From NCBI RefSeq assembly GCF_001942305.1, contig NZ_MKKE01000024.1, positions 1-58,416 of the forward strand: a stretch of DNA of 58,416 nt, read 5' to 3'. Made by a program: the position numbers and the translations under genes. This DNA is from Saccharomonospora sp. CUA-673 (GTDB taxonomy: Bacteria; Actinomycetota; Actinomycetes; Mycobacteriales; Pseudonocardiaceae). A model generated the notes under the pieces. It was not told the DNA's origin. It did not search any database and worked only from the letters and a program-made list of their open reading frames with translations. This document shows positions 9,042 to 19,405 of this stretch, piece after piece (within the stretch, counting starts at the first letter, position 1; every line of letters begins with the position of its first letter).

Positions 9042-10316
9042 GTGCAGCACAACGCCGCACTCGTGAGTCCGTCCGCGCGGGAGGAACTGGCCCCGCTGGG
9101 ACCTGCGCTGCGCGAAGCCGCCGGGCCGGTCGCCCAGCGGATCATCGAACAGATCCAGTACGCGATCCCCGAGTACCAGCGGCCGCTGCGCGGCGTGTTC
9201 GGCGAGGCGGTGCGCGACGGCGTCGAACAGGGCATCTTCGAGTTCCTCGACCGGCTGCTCGACAACGCGCCCGCCTCGGAGAGCACCCGCGAGGTGTTCC
9301 GGCAGCTGGGCCGGCTCGAGGCGTCCGAACGGCGCGGACTCGAGGTACTGCACTCGTCGCTGCGGATCGGCGTGCGCGTCGCGTGGAAACGTCTCTCCGA
9401 GATCGGCCTCGCCGCCGGGGTACAGGTCGAGACGATGGTCGAGCTCGCCGGCGTGCTGTTCGCCTACATCGACGAGCTGTCCGAGCTCTCCCACGAGGGC
9501 TACACCGCCGCACAGGCCAGGGCGGCGGGCGCCCTCGAACGGCGCCGCAAGCGTTTGCTCGAGGTGCTCGTGCAGGAGGCCGCCGTCGCCGACGACATCC
9601 TCGAGGAGCTGGCCCGCACCGCCGAATGGGCGCTGCCCGACCGGCTCGCCGTGGCCGTCGTCGAACGTCCCGACGACCCGACCGTCATGCCCGACCCGCC
9701 CGACCTGCCCGACGACGTCCTCGTCAACCTCGAGGGCGATGTGCCGTGCGTGGTGATCCCGCACCGCGGCGACGCGCTCGTGCCCGTGGACCTGCGCGGC
9801 TGGCGCGCCGTGCAGGGCCCGGTGGTGCCCGTCGCCGAGGCCGCGCACTCGCTGCGCTGGGCACGCCGGCTCGTCGAACTGCGCGACGCCGGCGTCGTCG
9901 AGGTCGACACCGCGCCCGCCGACGACACTGCGGTCGACGGGCAGGTCGACGGGCAGGCAGGGGAGCAGGTCGACCTGCCGCTGGTCGGCGACGAGCACCT
10001 GCTCACGCTGTGGCTGCTCAGCGATCCGCCGCTGGCGCGTCTGCTCGGCGAACGGGCGCTGGCCCCGCTGTCGGGCGTCAACCGGCGCCAGCGGGAACGC
10101 CTCGCCGAGACGCTGCTGGAATGGATCCGCCGTCGCGGCAGCGCGCCCGACATCGCGGCGCAGCTGGCCGTGCACCCGCAGACCGTGCGGTACCGCGTGC
10201 ACCAGCTCGAGGAGCTCTACGGCGACCGGATGTACGACCCGGACGGGCGGGTGTGGCTCGCCGCCGGACTGCTCGCGCAGGACCTCCTGCGGCGCGCGAC
10301 AGCATCCGGCGTCTGA
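9042..10316 (+). CDS. PucR/CdaR-type helix-turn-helix regulator
   Basis: This is a 424-residue cytoplasmic transcription factor. The C-terminal HTH of the PucR family is visible in PDIAAQLAVHPQTVRYRVHQ (about residues 368-387), where such proteins bind DNA. The N-terminal half is helical and resembles the sensor region of actinobacterial PucR proteins. A Gln/Asp-rich stretch (VDGQVDGQAGEQVD, from about 9937) is coded by a short tandem repeat. The GTG start follows AGGGAAG. It is divergent from pmmB and upstream of an 18-aa peptide gene. PucR family members often control purine or nitrogen metabolism, and purine nucleoside phosphorylase is close by, but its targets here are unknown. Confidence 0.85.
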   Translation: MQHNAALVSPSAREELAPLGPALREAAGPVAQRIIEQIQYAIPEYQRPLRGVFGEAVRDGVEQGIFEFLDRLLDNAPASESTREVFRQLGRLEASERRGLEVLHSSLRIGVRVAWKRLSEIGLAAGVQVETMVELAGVLFAYIDELSELSHEGYTAAQARAAGALERRRKRLLEVLVQEAAVADDILEELARTAEWALPDRLAVAVVERPDDPTVMPDPPDLPDDVLVNLEGDVPCVVIPHRGDALVPVDLRGWRAVQGPVVPVAEAAHSLRWARRLVELRDAGVVEVDTAPADDTAVDGQVDGQAGEQVDLPLVGDEHLLTLWLLSDPPLARLLGERALAPLSGVNRRQRERLAETLLEWIRRRGSAPDIAAQLAVHPQTVRYRVHQLEELYGDRMYDPDGRVWLAAGLLAQDLLRRATASGV

Positions 10317-10458
10317 ATTGTCGTGAATCGAATCGTCACGGCCGCCGGGCATGGTTGCCCGCACCAGGATTATTGAATTTTCCTCGAGTTTGCAGTGGTG
10401 TAGAACACCCTCAAGTCCGATTCGGCTGCGCCGATGTGAGCGATGCAAGATGCAGTTT

Positions 10459-10473
10459 TGTCATGACGTGACA
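10459..10473. promoter_or_regulatory. inverted repeat upstream of 18-aa peptide gene
   Basis: TGTCA-N5-TGACA lies about 200 bp upstream of the peptide start and 140 bp after the pucR stop. It could be an operator or part of a promoter. The region 10317-10670 (354 bp) otherwise shows no gene and is comparatively AT-rich near 10370-10390. Confidence 0.3.
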
Positions 10474-10670
10474 AGCTGGGCGAATCGTCCGACCGGCCTA
10501 CTCGATCGGGTTATTGTCGCGCCGGCCGGTGTCGGACAGATTTGTCGTCGGTTCGAGTTGGTTTCACCCGTGGAGCCTCATCCGGGACGCCCGACAGCGC
10601 TGTCACCCGCCATCGGCGGTGCGTCCACGGCCTGCGGGCACCGTCCGCCATCAGGAAAGGACTCCCGACG

Positions 10671-10727
10671 ATGTGCACCGAAGTCACCGACGTGCCGATC
10701 ATCACCGGCACGACCACCTCGAAGTAG
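10671..10727 (+). CDS. putative 18-residue peptide
   Basis: MCTEVTDVPIITGTTTSK is preceded by a strong Shine-Dalgarno (AGGAAAGGA, 9 bp before the ATG) and followed within 10 bp by a strong hairpin terminator. It has a Cys at position 2, a hydrophobic centre and a Thr-rich tail. I do not recognise it. There is no adjacent gene for RiPP modification or for Cys metabolism, so leader peptide, signalling peptide or chance ORF all remain possible. The RBS plus terminator makes chance less likely. Confidence 0.45.
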   Translation: MCTEVTDVPIITGTTTSK

Positions 10728-10736
10728 TCGCCGCCC

Positions 10737-10767
10737 GGGGCCCGCGACCGTCTCCGGTCACGGGCCC
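10737..10767 (+). terminator. terminator after the 18-aa peptide gene
   Basis: The arms GGGCCCGCGACCG and CGGTCACGGGCCC pair over 13 bp with one mismatch, around a TCTC loop. There is no U-run, as is usual in high-GC actinobacteria. It also separates the plus-strand unit from the convergent PNP gene. Confidence 0.65.
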
Positions 10768-10832
10768 GCGGACGTGCGACGCAGGGGTTTCCAGCTACTC
10801 GGTTTCGCCGCCGGGTTCTCGATACCGGGGAC

Positions 10833-11633
10833 TCAGGCCTGCGTGGCCAGGTCGCGCAGCAATGCGCCCATGCGTTCGGCGGACGCCTTGCCCGCCTCGA
10901 TGACCTCCTCGTGACTGAGCGGCTCGCCGGTGATGCCGGCCGCCAGGTTCGTCACGAGCGACAGTCCGAACACCTCCAGGCCCGCGGCGCGCGCCGCGAT
11001 GGCCTCCAGCACGGTCGACATGCCGACAAGATCCGCGCCGAGGGTACGCAGCATGCGGATCTCGGCCGGCGTCTCGAAGTGGGGTCCGGGCAGGCCCGCG
11101 TAGACGCCCTCGGCCAGCGACGGGTCGATGGTCCTGGACACGTCGCGCAGGCGGTTCGAGTAGAGGTCGACGAGGTCGACGAAGTTCGCGCCCGTGACGG
11201 GCGAGGTGGCCGTCATGTTCAGGTGGTCGGCGATGATCACGGGCTGGCCGACCTCGAATCCGTCGCGCAGGCCGCCGGCCGCGTTGGTCAGCAGGACCGT
11301 GCCCACGCCCGCAGCCGCGGCCGTGCGGATGCCGTGCACGACGCTCGCGACGCCCCTGCCCTCGTACAGGTGGGTGCGGCCCAGCAGCACGAGTGCACGC
11401 TTGTCGCCCAGCCGAAGCGACCGCGCGGTGCTGCCGTGGCCCACGGCGCCGGGCTTCTCGAAGCCCGGCAGGTCGTCCAGCTCGATCTCCGTGTCCGGGG
11501 CGCCGATGATGTCGGCGGCCGGGCGCCACCCCGACCCCAGGACGACGGCGATGTCGTGGCGGTCCACGCCGGTGCGCGTGGCGATGGTCTCGGCGGCCTC
11601 GTGGGCCTCGCTGGTGATGAATGGGGAAGTCAC
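10833..11633 (-). CDS. punA: Purine nucleoside phosphorylase
   Basis: A 266-residue trimeric-type (PNP/MTAP family) phosphorylase, which splits purine nucleosides with phosphate to base plus (deoxy)ribose 1-phosphate in salvage. Motifs visible are the phosphate-binding [33 protein letters not shown], the purine-binding [12 protein letters not shown], and LVTNLAAG. The length is typical. It lies 64 bp downstream of the kinase gene on the same strand. The pairing with a phosphohexomutase gene nearby resembles the mycobacterial deoD-pmmB arrangement. Confidence 0.93.
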   Translation of the reverse strand: MTSPFITSEAHEAAETIATRTGVDRHDIAVVLGSGWRPAADIIGAPDTEIELDDLPGFEKPGAVGHGSTARSLRLGDKRALVLLGRTHLYEGRGVASVVHGIRTAAAAGVGTVLLTNAAGGLRDGFEVGQPVIIADHLNMTATSPVTGANFVDLVDLYSNRLRDVSRTIDPSLAEGVYAGLPGPHFETPAEIRMLRTLGADLVGMSTVLEAIAARAAGLEVFGLSLVTNLAAGITGEPLSHEEVIEAGKASAERMGALLRDLATQA

Positions 11634-11697
11634 GGCGCCGATGTTACGGCCGCGGTCACCCGGTCGGTCCGTGTGCGTCGGTCTGAGTCGGGCCTGG

Positions 11698-13466
11698 TCA
11701 GTCGGTCTGGCGGAAGGTCGGCACGATGCGGTCGAACAACTCCTGCCGGCCCAGCCGTTCCTGGTCCAGCGGCACGGTCACGCCCACGACCCACAACCCC
11801 GTGCTGGTGGTGAACACCTCGGCCGTCGTCGTGCGGTTGATCGCGCGCGTCTCGCCGTCCTCGCCGCTGCCGCGTTCGGCGGTGCGGTAGGCGATGCGCA
11901 CGCCGTCCCGTTCGTCGAGCGGTTCCTGCTGCACGAGCGTGAAGTCCTCGGCGTTCCACGAGGCGCGCAGCAGCGAGACGTACTGGTCGGTCGGCAGGTC
12001 CTCGCCGGCGTACCGCTCGACGTCGAGCGTGCGCGCACCGTCCATCGACACGAACTGGATGCGCGTGCTCGTCGGCAGCACGTCGGCGGGCTGCTGCGTG
12101 ATGAACCGCTGCCAGTCCGCCGGGACGCGCACCGTGAACAGGCCGCCCTTCGCGCCGCGGAGGTTCGTCGCGTCGCCGTGGCGGACCTGCAACGGCTGCT
12201 GCTCGACGGTGGCCATCGCCGCCTGGTCGGCGGAGCCGCCCGCGGGGCGCTCCGGCGGTCCGAGGGACTGCCCGGACACCGACCTGATCAACAGGAACCC
12301 GCCCGCCGTGGCCAGGAGGAACACCGCGGTGACGGCGAGGGTGATCAGCACCAGTTTGCGCCGCGACGGCGTCCCCGCGGCCGATTCGGCCGCATGCCGC
12401 GGACCGCTCGGCGGGAACGGCAACGGCCCCGGATCGGCGGCCAGTTCACCGCCGGCGGCCGGCGCGGGGGAGGCCGCCGAGGCCGCCCCGGCGGCTTCCA
12501 ACGCCTCCACCGGTTCGGGTTCGTCGACCGGCAGCCGCGGGATGATCTGCGTGGCGCCGGCGTCCCGGTCCGCAGGCCCCTCGCGCAACGCGTGCTTGCC
12601 CGGCTTGTCGTACTCGTCGAACAGCGCCGCCGGGAACACGTCGGTGCCGTGCGCGGGCAGCAGCGGCCGGAGCCTGCGCCGCACCTCGGCGAGGGGCATC
12701 CGCCGGTACGGATCCTTGTCCATCAGGCCCTGGATCACCGGCGCCAACGGTCCCGCCGACGGCCGCGGCGGATTGCCGCGCACGACCTCCGTGACCGTGG
12801 CCAGCGGATCGCCGCCCTCGTCGTACGGCGGGCGGCCCTCCGTCGCGGCGAACAGCGTCGCGCCAAGGCCCCACAGGTCCGCCGCGTACGTCACCGCCCC
12901 ACCGGACGCGACCTCCGGGGCGATGAACGCGGGGGAGCCGAGCATCATCCCCGTGTGCGTCATCGTCACCTCGGAGACGTTGCGCGCGATGCCGAAGTCG
13001 GTCAGCTTGATCCGACCGTCCCGCGCGATCAGCACGTTGCCCGGCTTGATGTCGCGGTGCGTGATGCCCGCCGTGTGCGCCGCCTCGAGGGCCGCGGCCA
13101 CCGCCTCGGCCACCGTCACGGCCTGCGCCGTGGTCAGCGGCTCCTGCTCGACGACCGACGCGAGGCTGCGCGAGGGCAGCAGCTCCATGACGACGTACGG
13201 ATCGTGCCCCTCCCGCACCACGTCGTGCAGCACGACCACGTTCGGGTGAGACAGCACCGCGATGGCGCGCGCTCCCGCAGCGTGCGTTCCCGCAGCTCGG
13301 CGACCTGCTCGGCGGGCACACCCGGTGGGACCCGCACCTCCTTCAGCGCGACCTGACGCTGCAGGAACTCGTCGTGGGCGACCCAGACCGTGCCCATCGA
13401 ACCGGAACCGAGCACGGATTCGAGCCGGTAACGGCCTGCGACGACACGGGGCTGGTCTGCGGACAC
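11698..13466 (-). CDS. Receptor-type serine/threonine protein kinase (frameshifted)
   Basis: A PknB-type Hanks kinase with the Gly loop GSGSMGTVW, the lysine VALKEV, the catalytic loop [20 protein letters not shown] and [10 protein letters not shown] Pro-rich juxtamembrane stretch follows, then one transmembrane helix ([20 protein letters not shown]) and an extracellular domain of about 190 residues with no PASTA repeat that I can recognise. The frame is lost at about 13269. One extra G turns [10 protein letters not shown] into [16 protein letters not shown], helix C, giving about 589 aa. The GTG at 13466 ([16 protein letters not shown]) is the likely start. Its ligand and substrates are unknown. 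The downstream PNP gene may be co-transcribed. Confidence 0.88.
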
Positions 13467-13602
13467 GCACCTATTCTGTCGGCTCGGCCGCCCGGCGGCG
13501 CCCGGGCCTCCCACGAACGCGTGCCCGTGACGGGCGGCGCGCGAGGCGACCTCGCGATCAGCCTCACACTTGACGTGGGGCGCCGCGTCCTACCATCACC
13601 GT

Positions 13603-15527
13603 ATGGAACAGACGTTGCCGCTCGCTGCCGAGTTCGACCAGGCCGAACGCGCCGACTGGCAGCGTCTCGTCGCCGGGGTGCTCACCAAGACGGGCGCACT
13701 GCCGGAGGGCTTCGACGGCCCGCCGGAGAGCCTGCTGACCACGACGACGTACGACGGCATCGAGATCCAGCCGCTGTACACCGCCTCCGACGTGGCGGAC
13801 GGCGAGGTGCCGGAGTCCGGCTTTCCCGGGTTGTCGCCGTTCGTGCGCGGCCGCCGCCCCGACGGCAACGTCGGCACCGGCTGGGACGTCCGCGCCCGCC
13901 ACGGGCACGCCGACGTGCGGGCCGTGAACCGCGAGCTGCTGGCCGACCTCGAGGGCGGCGTCACGTCCGTCTGGCTGCGCGTCGGCCGCGGTGGCCTGCC
14001 GGTCGACGGCCTCGCCGACGCGCTCAACGAGGTGCGTCCCGACCTGGCCCCGGTGACCCTCGACGCGGGCGCCGACTACGTCGCCGCCGCCGACGCGCTG
14101 CTCGAGGTGCACGCCGAGCAGGGCGTGCCCGACGCGGAGGTCGGCGGCAACCTCGGCGCCGACCCCGTCGGCCTGCACGCCCGCACCGGCACCGCCCACG
14201 ACCTCGCCCCCGCCGCCGAACTGGCGCCCGCGCCGCCGCCCGGTATCCGCAGCTGCGGGCCGTCGTCGCCGACGGACTGCCGTTCCACGAGGCAGGCGGC
14301 TCGGACGCGCAGGAGCTGGGCGCCACGATCGCCGCCGGCGTCGCCTACCTGCGGGCGCTCACCGCCGCCGGACTCGACGCCGACACCGCCGCGGCGCAGC
14401 TGGACTTCCGCCTCGCCGCGACCGCCGACCAGTTCCTCACGATCGCCAAGTTCCGCGCCGCCCGCAGGCTGTGGGCCCGCGTCGCCGAGGTGTCCGGCGT
14501 GACCGGGCACGGCGCCGCCATGCGCCAGCACGCGGTCACCTCGCCGGCGATGTTCACCCGCCGCGACCCGTGGGTGAACATGCTGCGCACCACCATCGCC
14601 TGCTTCGCCGCGGGCGTCGGCGGCGCCGACGCCGTCACCGTGCTGCCGTTCGACGACGCGCTCGGCCGCCCCGAGGACCTGTCCCTGCGGATCGCCCGCA
14701 ACACCCAGTCGATCCTGCAGGAGGAGACGAGGCTCGCCGGCGTCGTCGACCCCGCGGGCGGATCCTGGTACGTCGAAACGCTCACCGACCGGCTCGCCCA
14801 CGCCGCCTGGCGCGAGTTCACCGCCATCGAGAAGGCGGGCGGCATCACCGCCGAACTCGACTCCGGCGCACTGGCAGCCCGGCTCGCCGAGACGTGGAAC
14901 GCCCGCTCGGCCCGCATCGCCACCCGCAAGGACCCCATCACCGGCGTCAGCGAGTTCCCGTTGGCCGACGAGGAACTCCTCGACCGCACACCCTCCACAG
15001 TGGACGACTCGGGCGAGGGTGGTCTGCCGCGGGTGCGGTACGCGCAGGAGTACGAGGCGCTGCGCGACGCCGCCGACGCCCACCTCGCCGCGACCGGTAC
15101 CCGGCCCACCGTCTTCCTCGCCACGCTCGGCACGCTCGCCCAACACACTGCGCGGGCCACGTTCACCGCCAACTTCCTGCGCGCGGGCGGCATCGAGCCC
15201 CTCGACCCCGGCGAGACCGCCGACCTCGACACCCTCGTCGCCCGGTTCCGCGAGAACGGCAGCCCGGTGGCGATCCTGTGCGGTGCCGACGCGACCTACG
15301 CCGAGCAGGCCGCCGACGTCGCCGCCGCGCTGCGCGAGGCCGGGGCCGCCGAGGTGTGGCTGGCCGGCAAGGCCCCCGACGGCGTCGAGGTGGACGGCAC
15401 GATCCGCATGGGCAGCAACGTGCTCGACGCGCTGACCCGCATCCTCGGCCGGCTCGGTGTGGATACCGCTTCCACCGACACCGACACCCGTAACGATGTC
15501 TCCCTCAAGGATGGAGTGGCGCGATGA
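13603..15527 (+). CDS. mutA: Methylmalonyl-CoA mutase small (beta) subunit (frameshifted)
   Basis: This is the non-catalytic partner of MutB in the heterodimeric adenosylcobalamin-dependent mutase interconverting methylmalonyl-CoA and succinyl-CoA. It has the mutase barrel pattern ([52 protein letters not shown]) but a degenerate cobalamin domain without the DxHxxG motif, as expected for MutA. The frame is lost at about 14231. Adding one base joins PAAELA to [20 protein letters not shown], about 641 aa. ATG 13603 is chosen from the [12 protein letters not shown] opening. The stop overlaps mutB by ATGA. Confidence 0.9.
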
Positions 15528-17710
15528 CTGTCCCCGGGAGCATCCCCGACTTCTCCGACGTCGACCTCGGCGCACCCGCCGCCGGTGACCGCAAGCGCTG
15601 GGCCGAGGCCGTGCAGGCCGCCACCGGCAAGGGCGCCGACGCGCTCGAATGGGAGACACCCGAGGGCATCGGCGTCAAACCGCTCTACACCGCCGACGAC
15701 CTGTCCGACGTGGACTTCCTGAACACCTACCCCGGCGCGGCCCCGTTCCTGCGCGGCCCGTACCCGACGATGTACGTCAACCAGCCGTGGACCGTGCGCC
15801 AGTACGCCGGATTCTCCACCGCGGCCGCGTCCAACGCGTTCTACCGCCGCAACCTCGCCGCCGGGCAGAAGGGCCTGTCGGTGGCATTCGACCTGGCCAC
15901 GCACCGCGGATACGACTCCGACCATCCGCGCGTCGCCGGTGACGTCGGCATGGCCGGCGTGGCGATCGACTCGATCTACGACATGCGCCAGCTCTTCGAC
16001 GGCATCCCGCTCGACAAGATGTCGGTGTCGATGACCATGAACGGCGCGGTGCTGCCGGTGATGGCGCTCTACGTCGTCGCCGCCGAGGAACAGGGCGTCG
16101 CGCCCGAGAAGCTCGCGGGGACCATCCAGAACGACATCCTCAAGGAGTTCATGGTCCGCAACACCTACATCTACCCGCCGCAGCCGTCGATGCGGATCAT
16201 CTCCGACATCTTCGCGTTCACCTCGCAACGCATGCCGCGGTTCAACTCGATCTCCATCTCCGGCTATCACATGCAGGAGGCGGGAGCGACCGCCGATCTC
16301 GAACTGGCCTACACGCTCGCCGACGGACTCGAGTACCTGCGCGCGGGCGAGGGAGCCGGCCTCGACATCGACGCGTTCGCCCCACGGCTGTCGTTCTTCT
16401 GGGCCATCGGCATGAACTTCTTCATGGAGGTCGCCAAGCTGCGCGCCGCGCGGCTGCTGTGGGCCAAGCTGGTCAAGAAGTTCGACCCGCAGAACGCGAA
16501 GTCCCTGTCGCTGCGCACCCACTCGCAGACCTCCGGCTGGTCGCTGACCGCCCAGGACGTCTACAACAACGTGGTGCGCACCTGCGTCGAGGCGATGGCC
16601 GCCACGCAGGGACACACGCAGTCGCTGCACACCAACGCCCTCGACGAGGCGCTCGCACTGCCCACCGACTTCTCCGCCCGCATCGCCCGCAACACGCAGC
16701 TGGTGCTGCAGCAGGAATCGGGCACCACGCGCGTCATCGACCCGTGGGGCGGCAGCGCGTTCGTCGAGAAGCTCACCCACGACCTCGCCCGCCGCGCGTG
16801 GGCGCACATCGAGGAGGTCGAGGCCGCCGGCGGCATGGCCAAGGCCATCGACGCGGGCATCCCGAAGATGCGCATCGAGGAGGCCGCCGCCCGCACCCAG
16901 GCGCGCATCGACTCCGGACGCCAGCCCGTCATCGGCGTCAACAAGTACCGGCCCGAGACCGACGAGCAGATCGACGTGCTCAAGGTGGACAACGCCGACG
17001 TCCGCGCGCAGCAGCTGGAGAAACTGGAACGGCTGCGGTCCGAACGCGACTCCGGCGCCGTCGAGGACGCACTCCGCCGGCTCACCGCCGCCGCAGAGGG
17101 GGAGGGGAACCTTCTCGAGCTCGCCATCGACGCGGCGCGCGCCAAGGCCACCGTCGGCGAGATCTCCGGCGCGCTGGAACAGGCGTGGGGGCGCCACTCC
17201 GGGCAGATTCGTACGATCTCCGGTGTGTACCGCGAGGAAGCCGGCAAGTCCGAGGGCGGCGCCGGGATCGACGCCGCCCGCGAGCGCGTCGACGCGTTCG
17301 CCGAGCAGGAGGGGCGCCGGCCGCGCATCCTCGTCGCCAAGATGGGCCAGGACGGTCACGACCGCGGCCAGAAGGTGATCGCCTCCGCGTTCGCCGACCT
17401 GGGCTTCGACGTCGACGTCGGACCGCTGTTCTCCACGCCCGCCGAGGTGGCCGCGCAGGCCGTCGAGGCCGACGTGCACGTCGTCGGCGTGTCGTCGCTG
17501 GCCGCGGGCCACCTGTCGCTCGTTCCCGCGCTGCGCTCCGAACTCGCCGCGCTCGGCCGCGGCGACATCCTCGTGGTGTGCGGCGGCGTCATCCCGCCGC
17601 AGGACTACGGCGAGCTGCGCGCCGCGGGCGCCGCCGCGATCTTCGGCCCCGGCACGGTCATCGCCGACGCCGCGGTCGACCTGCTCGACCAGCTGGAGCA
17701 GGAAGGCTAG
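15524..17710 (+). CDS. mutB: Methylmalonyl-CoA mutase large (alpha) subunit
   Basis: 728 residues with a substrate-binding TIM barrel ([38 protein letters not shown]) and a C-terminal B12-binding domain with [20 protein letters not shown], which contains the DxHxxG motif whose His ligates cobalt. It catalyses the radical rearrangement of (R)-methylmalonyl-CoA to succinyl-CoA in propionate and odd-chain or branched amino acid catabolism. The reverse direction can supply methylmalonyl-CoA. The start overlaps the mutA stop by 4 bp and the stop overlaps meaB by 1 bp, so the three proteins are translationally coupled. The reading frame is intact. Confidence 0.97.
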   Translation: MTVPGSIPDFSDVDLGAPAAGDRKRWAEAVQAATGKGADALEWETPEGIGVKPLYTADDLSDVDFLNTYPGAAPFLRGPYPTMYVNQPWTVRQYAGFSTAAASNAFYRRNLAAGQKGLSVAFDLATHRGYDSDHPRVAGDVGMAGVAIDSIYDMRQLFDGIPLDKMSVSMTMNGAVLPVMALYVVAAEEQGVAPEKLAGTIQNDILKEFMVRNTYIYPPQPSMRIISDIFAFTSQRMPRFNSISISGYHMQEAGATADLELAYTLADGLEYLRAGEGAGLDIDAFAPRLSFFWAIGMNFFMEVAKLRAARLLWAKLVKKFDPQNAKSLSLRTHSQTSGWSLTAQDVYNNVVRTCVEAMAATQGHTQSLHTNALDEALALPTDFSARIARNTQLVLQQESGTTRVIDPWGGSAFVEKLTHDLARRAWAHIEEVEAAGGMAKAIDAGIPKMRIEEAAARTQARIDSGRQPVIGVNKYRPETDEQIDVLKVDNADVRAQQLEKLERLRSERDSGAVEDALRRLTAAAEGEGNLLELAIDAARAKATVGEISGALEQAWGRHSGQIRTISGVYREEAGKSEGGAGIDAARERVDAFAEQEGRRPRILVAKMGQDGHDRGQKVIASAFADLGFDVDVGPLFSTPAEVAAQAVEADVHVVGVSSLAAGHLSLVPALRSELAALGRGDILVVCGGVIPPQDYGELRAAGAAAIFGPGTVIADAAVDLLDQLEQEG

Positions 17711-18726
17711 TGGCGGGCCGCAACGCCATCGATGTCGCGACGTACGCCAAGGGTGTCCGGGCCGGCGACCGCGGCATGCTGTCGCGGGCCATCACCCTCG
17801 TCGAATCGGCCAAGCCCGAACACCGCCGCAAGGCCCAGGAACTGCTGGTCGAACTGCTGCCGCACGCAGGCGGGTCCCGGCGGATCGGCATCACCGGCGT
17901 GCCCGGGGTCGGCAAGTCGACCTTCATCGACCAGCTGGGCACGCGGCTGACCGAGGACGGCCACCGCATCGGCGTCCTGGCCGTCGACCCGTCGTCCACC
18001 CGGACCGGCGGGTCCATCCTCGGCGACAAGACCCGCATGGCACGCCTGGCCGTCGACCCGTCGGCGTTCATCCGACCGTCGCCGACGTCCGGCACGCTCG
18101 GCGGCGTCGCCCGTGCCACCCGCGAGACGATCGTGCTGATGGAGGCCGCGGGGTACGACGTCGTGCTCGTCGAGACCGTCGGCGTCGGCCAGTCCGAGGT
18201 CACCGTCGCGGGCATGGTCGACTGCTTCCTGTTCCTCACCCTCGCCCGCACCGGCGACCAGCTGCAGGGCATCAAGAAGGGCGTCCTCGAACTCGCCGAC
18301 GTCATCGCCGTCAACAAGGCCGACGGCGACCATTTGCGCGACGCCCGCAAGGCCGCGCGCGAACTGTCCGGCGCGCTGCGGATGCTCTACGGACCCGACG
18401 CCGAATGGACCCCGCCGGTGCTGACCTGCAGCGGCATGACCGGCGACGGGCTCGACGAGGTGTGGGCGACCATCGGCGAGCACCGCACGACCCTCGAAGC
18501 CTCCGGCGGACTCGACGCGAAACGCTCCCGCCAGCTCGTCGACTGGACCTGGGCGATGGTGCGCGACCAGCTGCTCGACCGGCTCGGCGAGCACCCCGAC
18601 GTGCAGGCCGTCGTGCCCGAGGTCGAACGCGACGTCCGCGACGGCCGCATCACCGCCACCCTCGCCGCCGAACGGATCCTCGGCGCATTCGGGTACGGGT
18701 TCGGCGAGCATCCGCGTGGCGGGTGA
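17710..18726 (+). CDS. meaB: MeaB-type GTPase chaperone of methylmalonyl-CoA mutase
   Basis: A 338-residue G3E GTPase (ArgK/MeaB) that gates cofactor delivery to the mutase and protects it. The Walker A is GVPGVGKSTFIDQLG, followed by VLAVDPSSTRTGGSILGDKTRM, the Walker B-like LVETVGVGQSEV, and the base-recognition NKADGD. The GTG start overlaps the last base of the mutB stop (TAGTG). This mutA-mutB-meaB order is standard in actinobacteria. Confidence 0.95.
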   Translation: MAGRNAIDVATYAKGVRAGDRGMLSRAITLVESAKPEHRRKAQELLVELLPHAGGSRRIGITGVPGVGKSTFIDQLGTRLTEDGHRIGVLAVDPSSTRTGGSILGDKTRMARLAVDPSAFIRPSPTSGTLGGVARATRETIVLMEAAGYDVVLVETVGVGQSEVTVAGMVDCFLFLTLARTGDQLQGIKKGVLELADVIAVNKADGDHLRDARKAARELSGALRMLYGPDAEWTPPVLTCSGMTGDGLDEVWATIGEHRTTLEASGGLDAKRSRQLVDWTWAMVRDQLLDRLGEHPDVQAVVPEVERDVRDGRITATLAAERILGAFGYGFGEHPRGG

Positions 18727-18759
18727 CCACACCGGCGATTCAGGGGCACACTGGCTGTG

Positions 18760-19139
18760 ATGCCTGCTACCCGACTGTCCCCGTTCCGCCTCGTGGCCGC
18801 CGTGCTCGCCGTCGTGGTTCTGGTGCTGGCCGGCATGGCCCTGTCGGCCGCCACCGCGAGCGCCTCGGTGAGTGCTGCGTCGGCGAGTGCCTCGGTGGGC
18901 GTTCCGTCGAGTGTGCCGGCGGCGTCGGGGCCGGCGCTTACGCCGGTGCCGCTGCGGGCCCGGCCGTCGGATCGCTCGCGCAGGACGACTCGGGGCCCGA
19001 ACTCGACCCGCAGACCCGCGCCGACGCCGAGAACGCGCGGAGCAAGTTCGTCGTCGCGCTCATCGCCGCCGGACTGCTGGGGATCATCATCTGGGGCCGC
19101 GTCATCCGTCGGAAGCGGGCCAGGAAGGACGGCGGCTGA
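18760..19139 (+). CDS. small secreted/membrane protein after meaB (frameshifted), unknown function
   Basis: Two overlapping frames make sense only together. The first gives an N-terminal signal or membrane segment (FRLVAAVLAVVVLVLAGMAL) followed by Ser/Ala repeats (SASVSAASASASVG). The second gives SLAQDDSGPELDPQTRADAE, a C-terminal transmembrane helix (FVVALIAAGLLGIIIWGRVI) and a basic tail RRKRARKDGG. One missing base somewhere between 18870 and 18960 would join them into about 126 aa. The join point cannot be fixed. It follows meaB by 33 bp and may be in the same transcript. I recognise no family. Confidence 0.5.
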
Positions 19140-19405
19140 CGGCTTCCCTCGAAGTCACACCGACGGGTGAGTTCGCAGGTCAGTGAGCATTCGGCCGCGT
19201 TCAGTGGTCGGTCGTCGACGCCGCGCCGTCGCCGAGTGAACTTCCGCTCGCCGCTCGGCGCAATCTGCCTACCGTCGGTCTCGCCGCTACGACATCCGGG
19301 TCTCGTGCTCACCTGTTCGGTGCAACACTGGACGAGAGGTGTTGAAAGCGACGTCCGCGGCCGTGAACGGATGCGGTGACGTGCGACGTCGCGCGGAGGT
19401 GTGGT

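Noticed and set aside
13467..13602. Cobalamin riboswitch upstream of mutA
   Set aside because: The gap is only 136 bp and lacks a B12-box-like conserved sequence.
13603..15527. Programmed ribosomal frameshift in mutA
   Set aside because: There is no slippery heptamer with a downstream structure at 14231, and the same kind of 1-nt loss occurs in many unrelated genes of the window.
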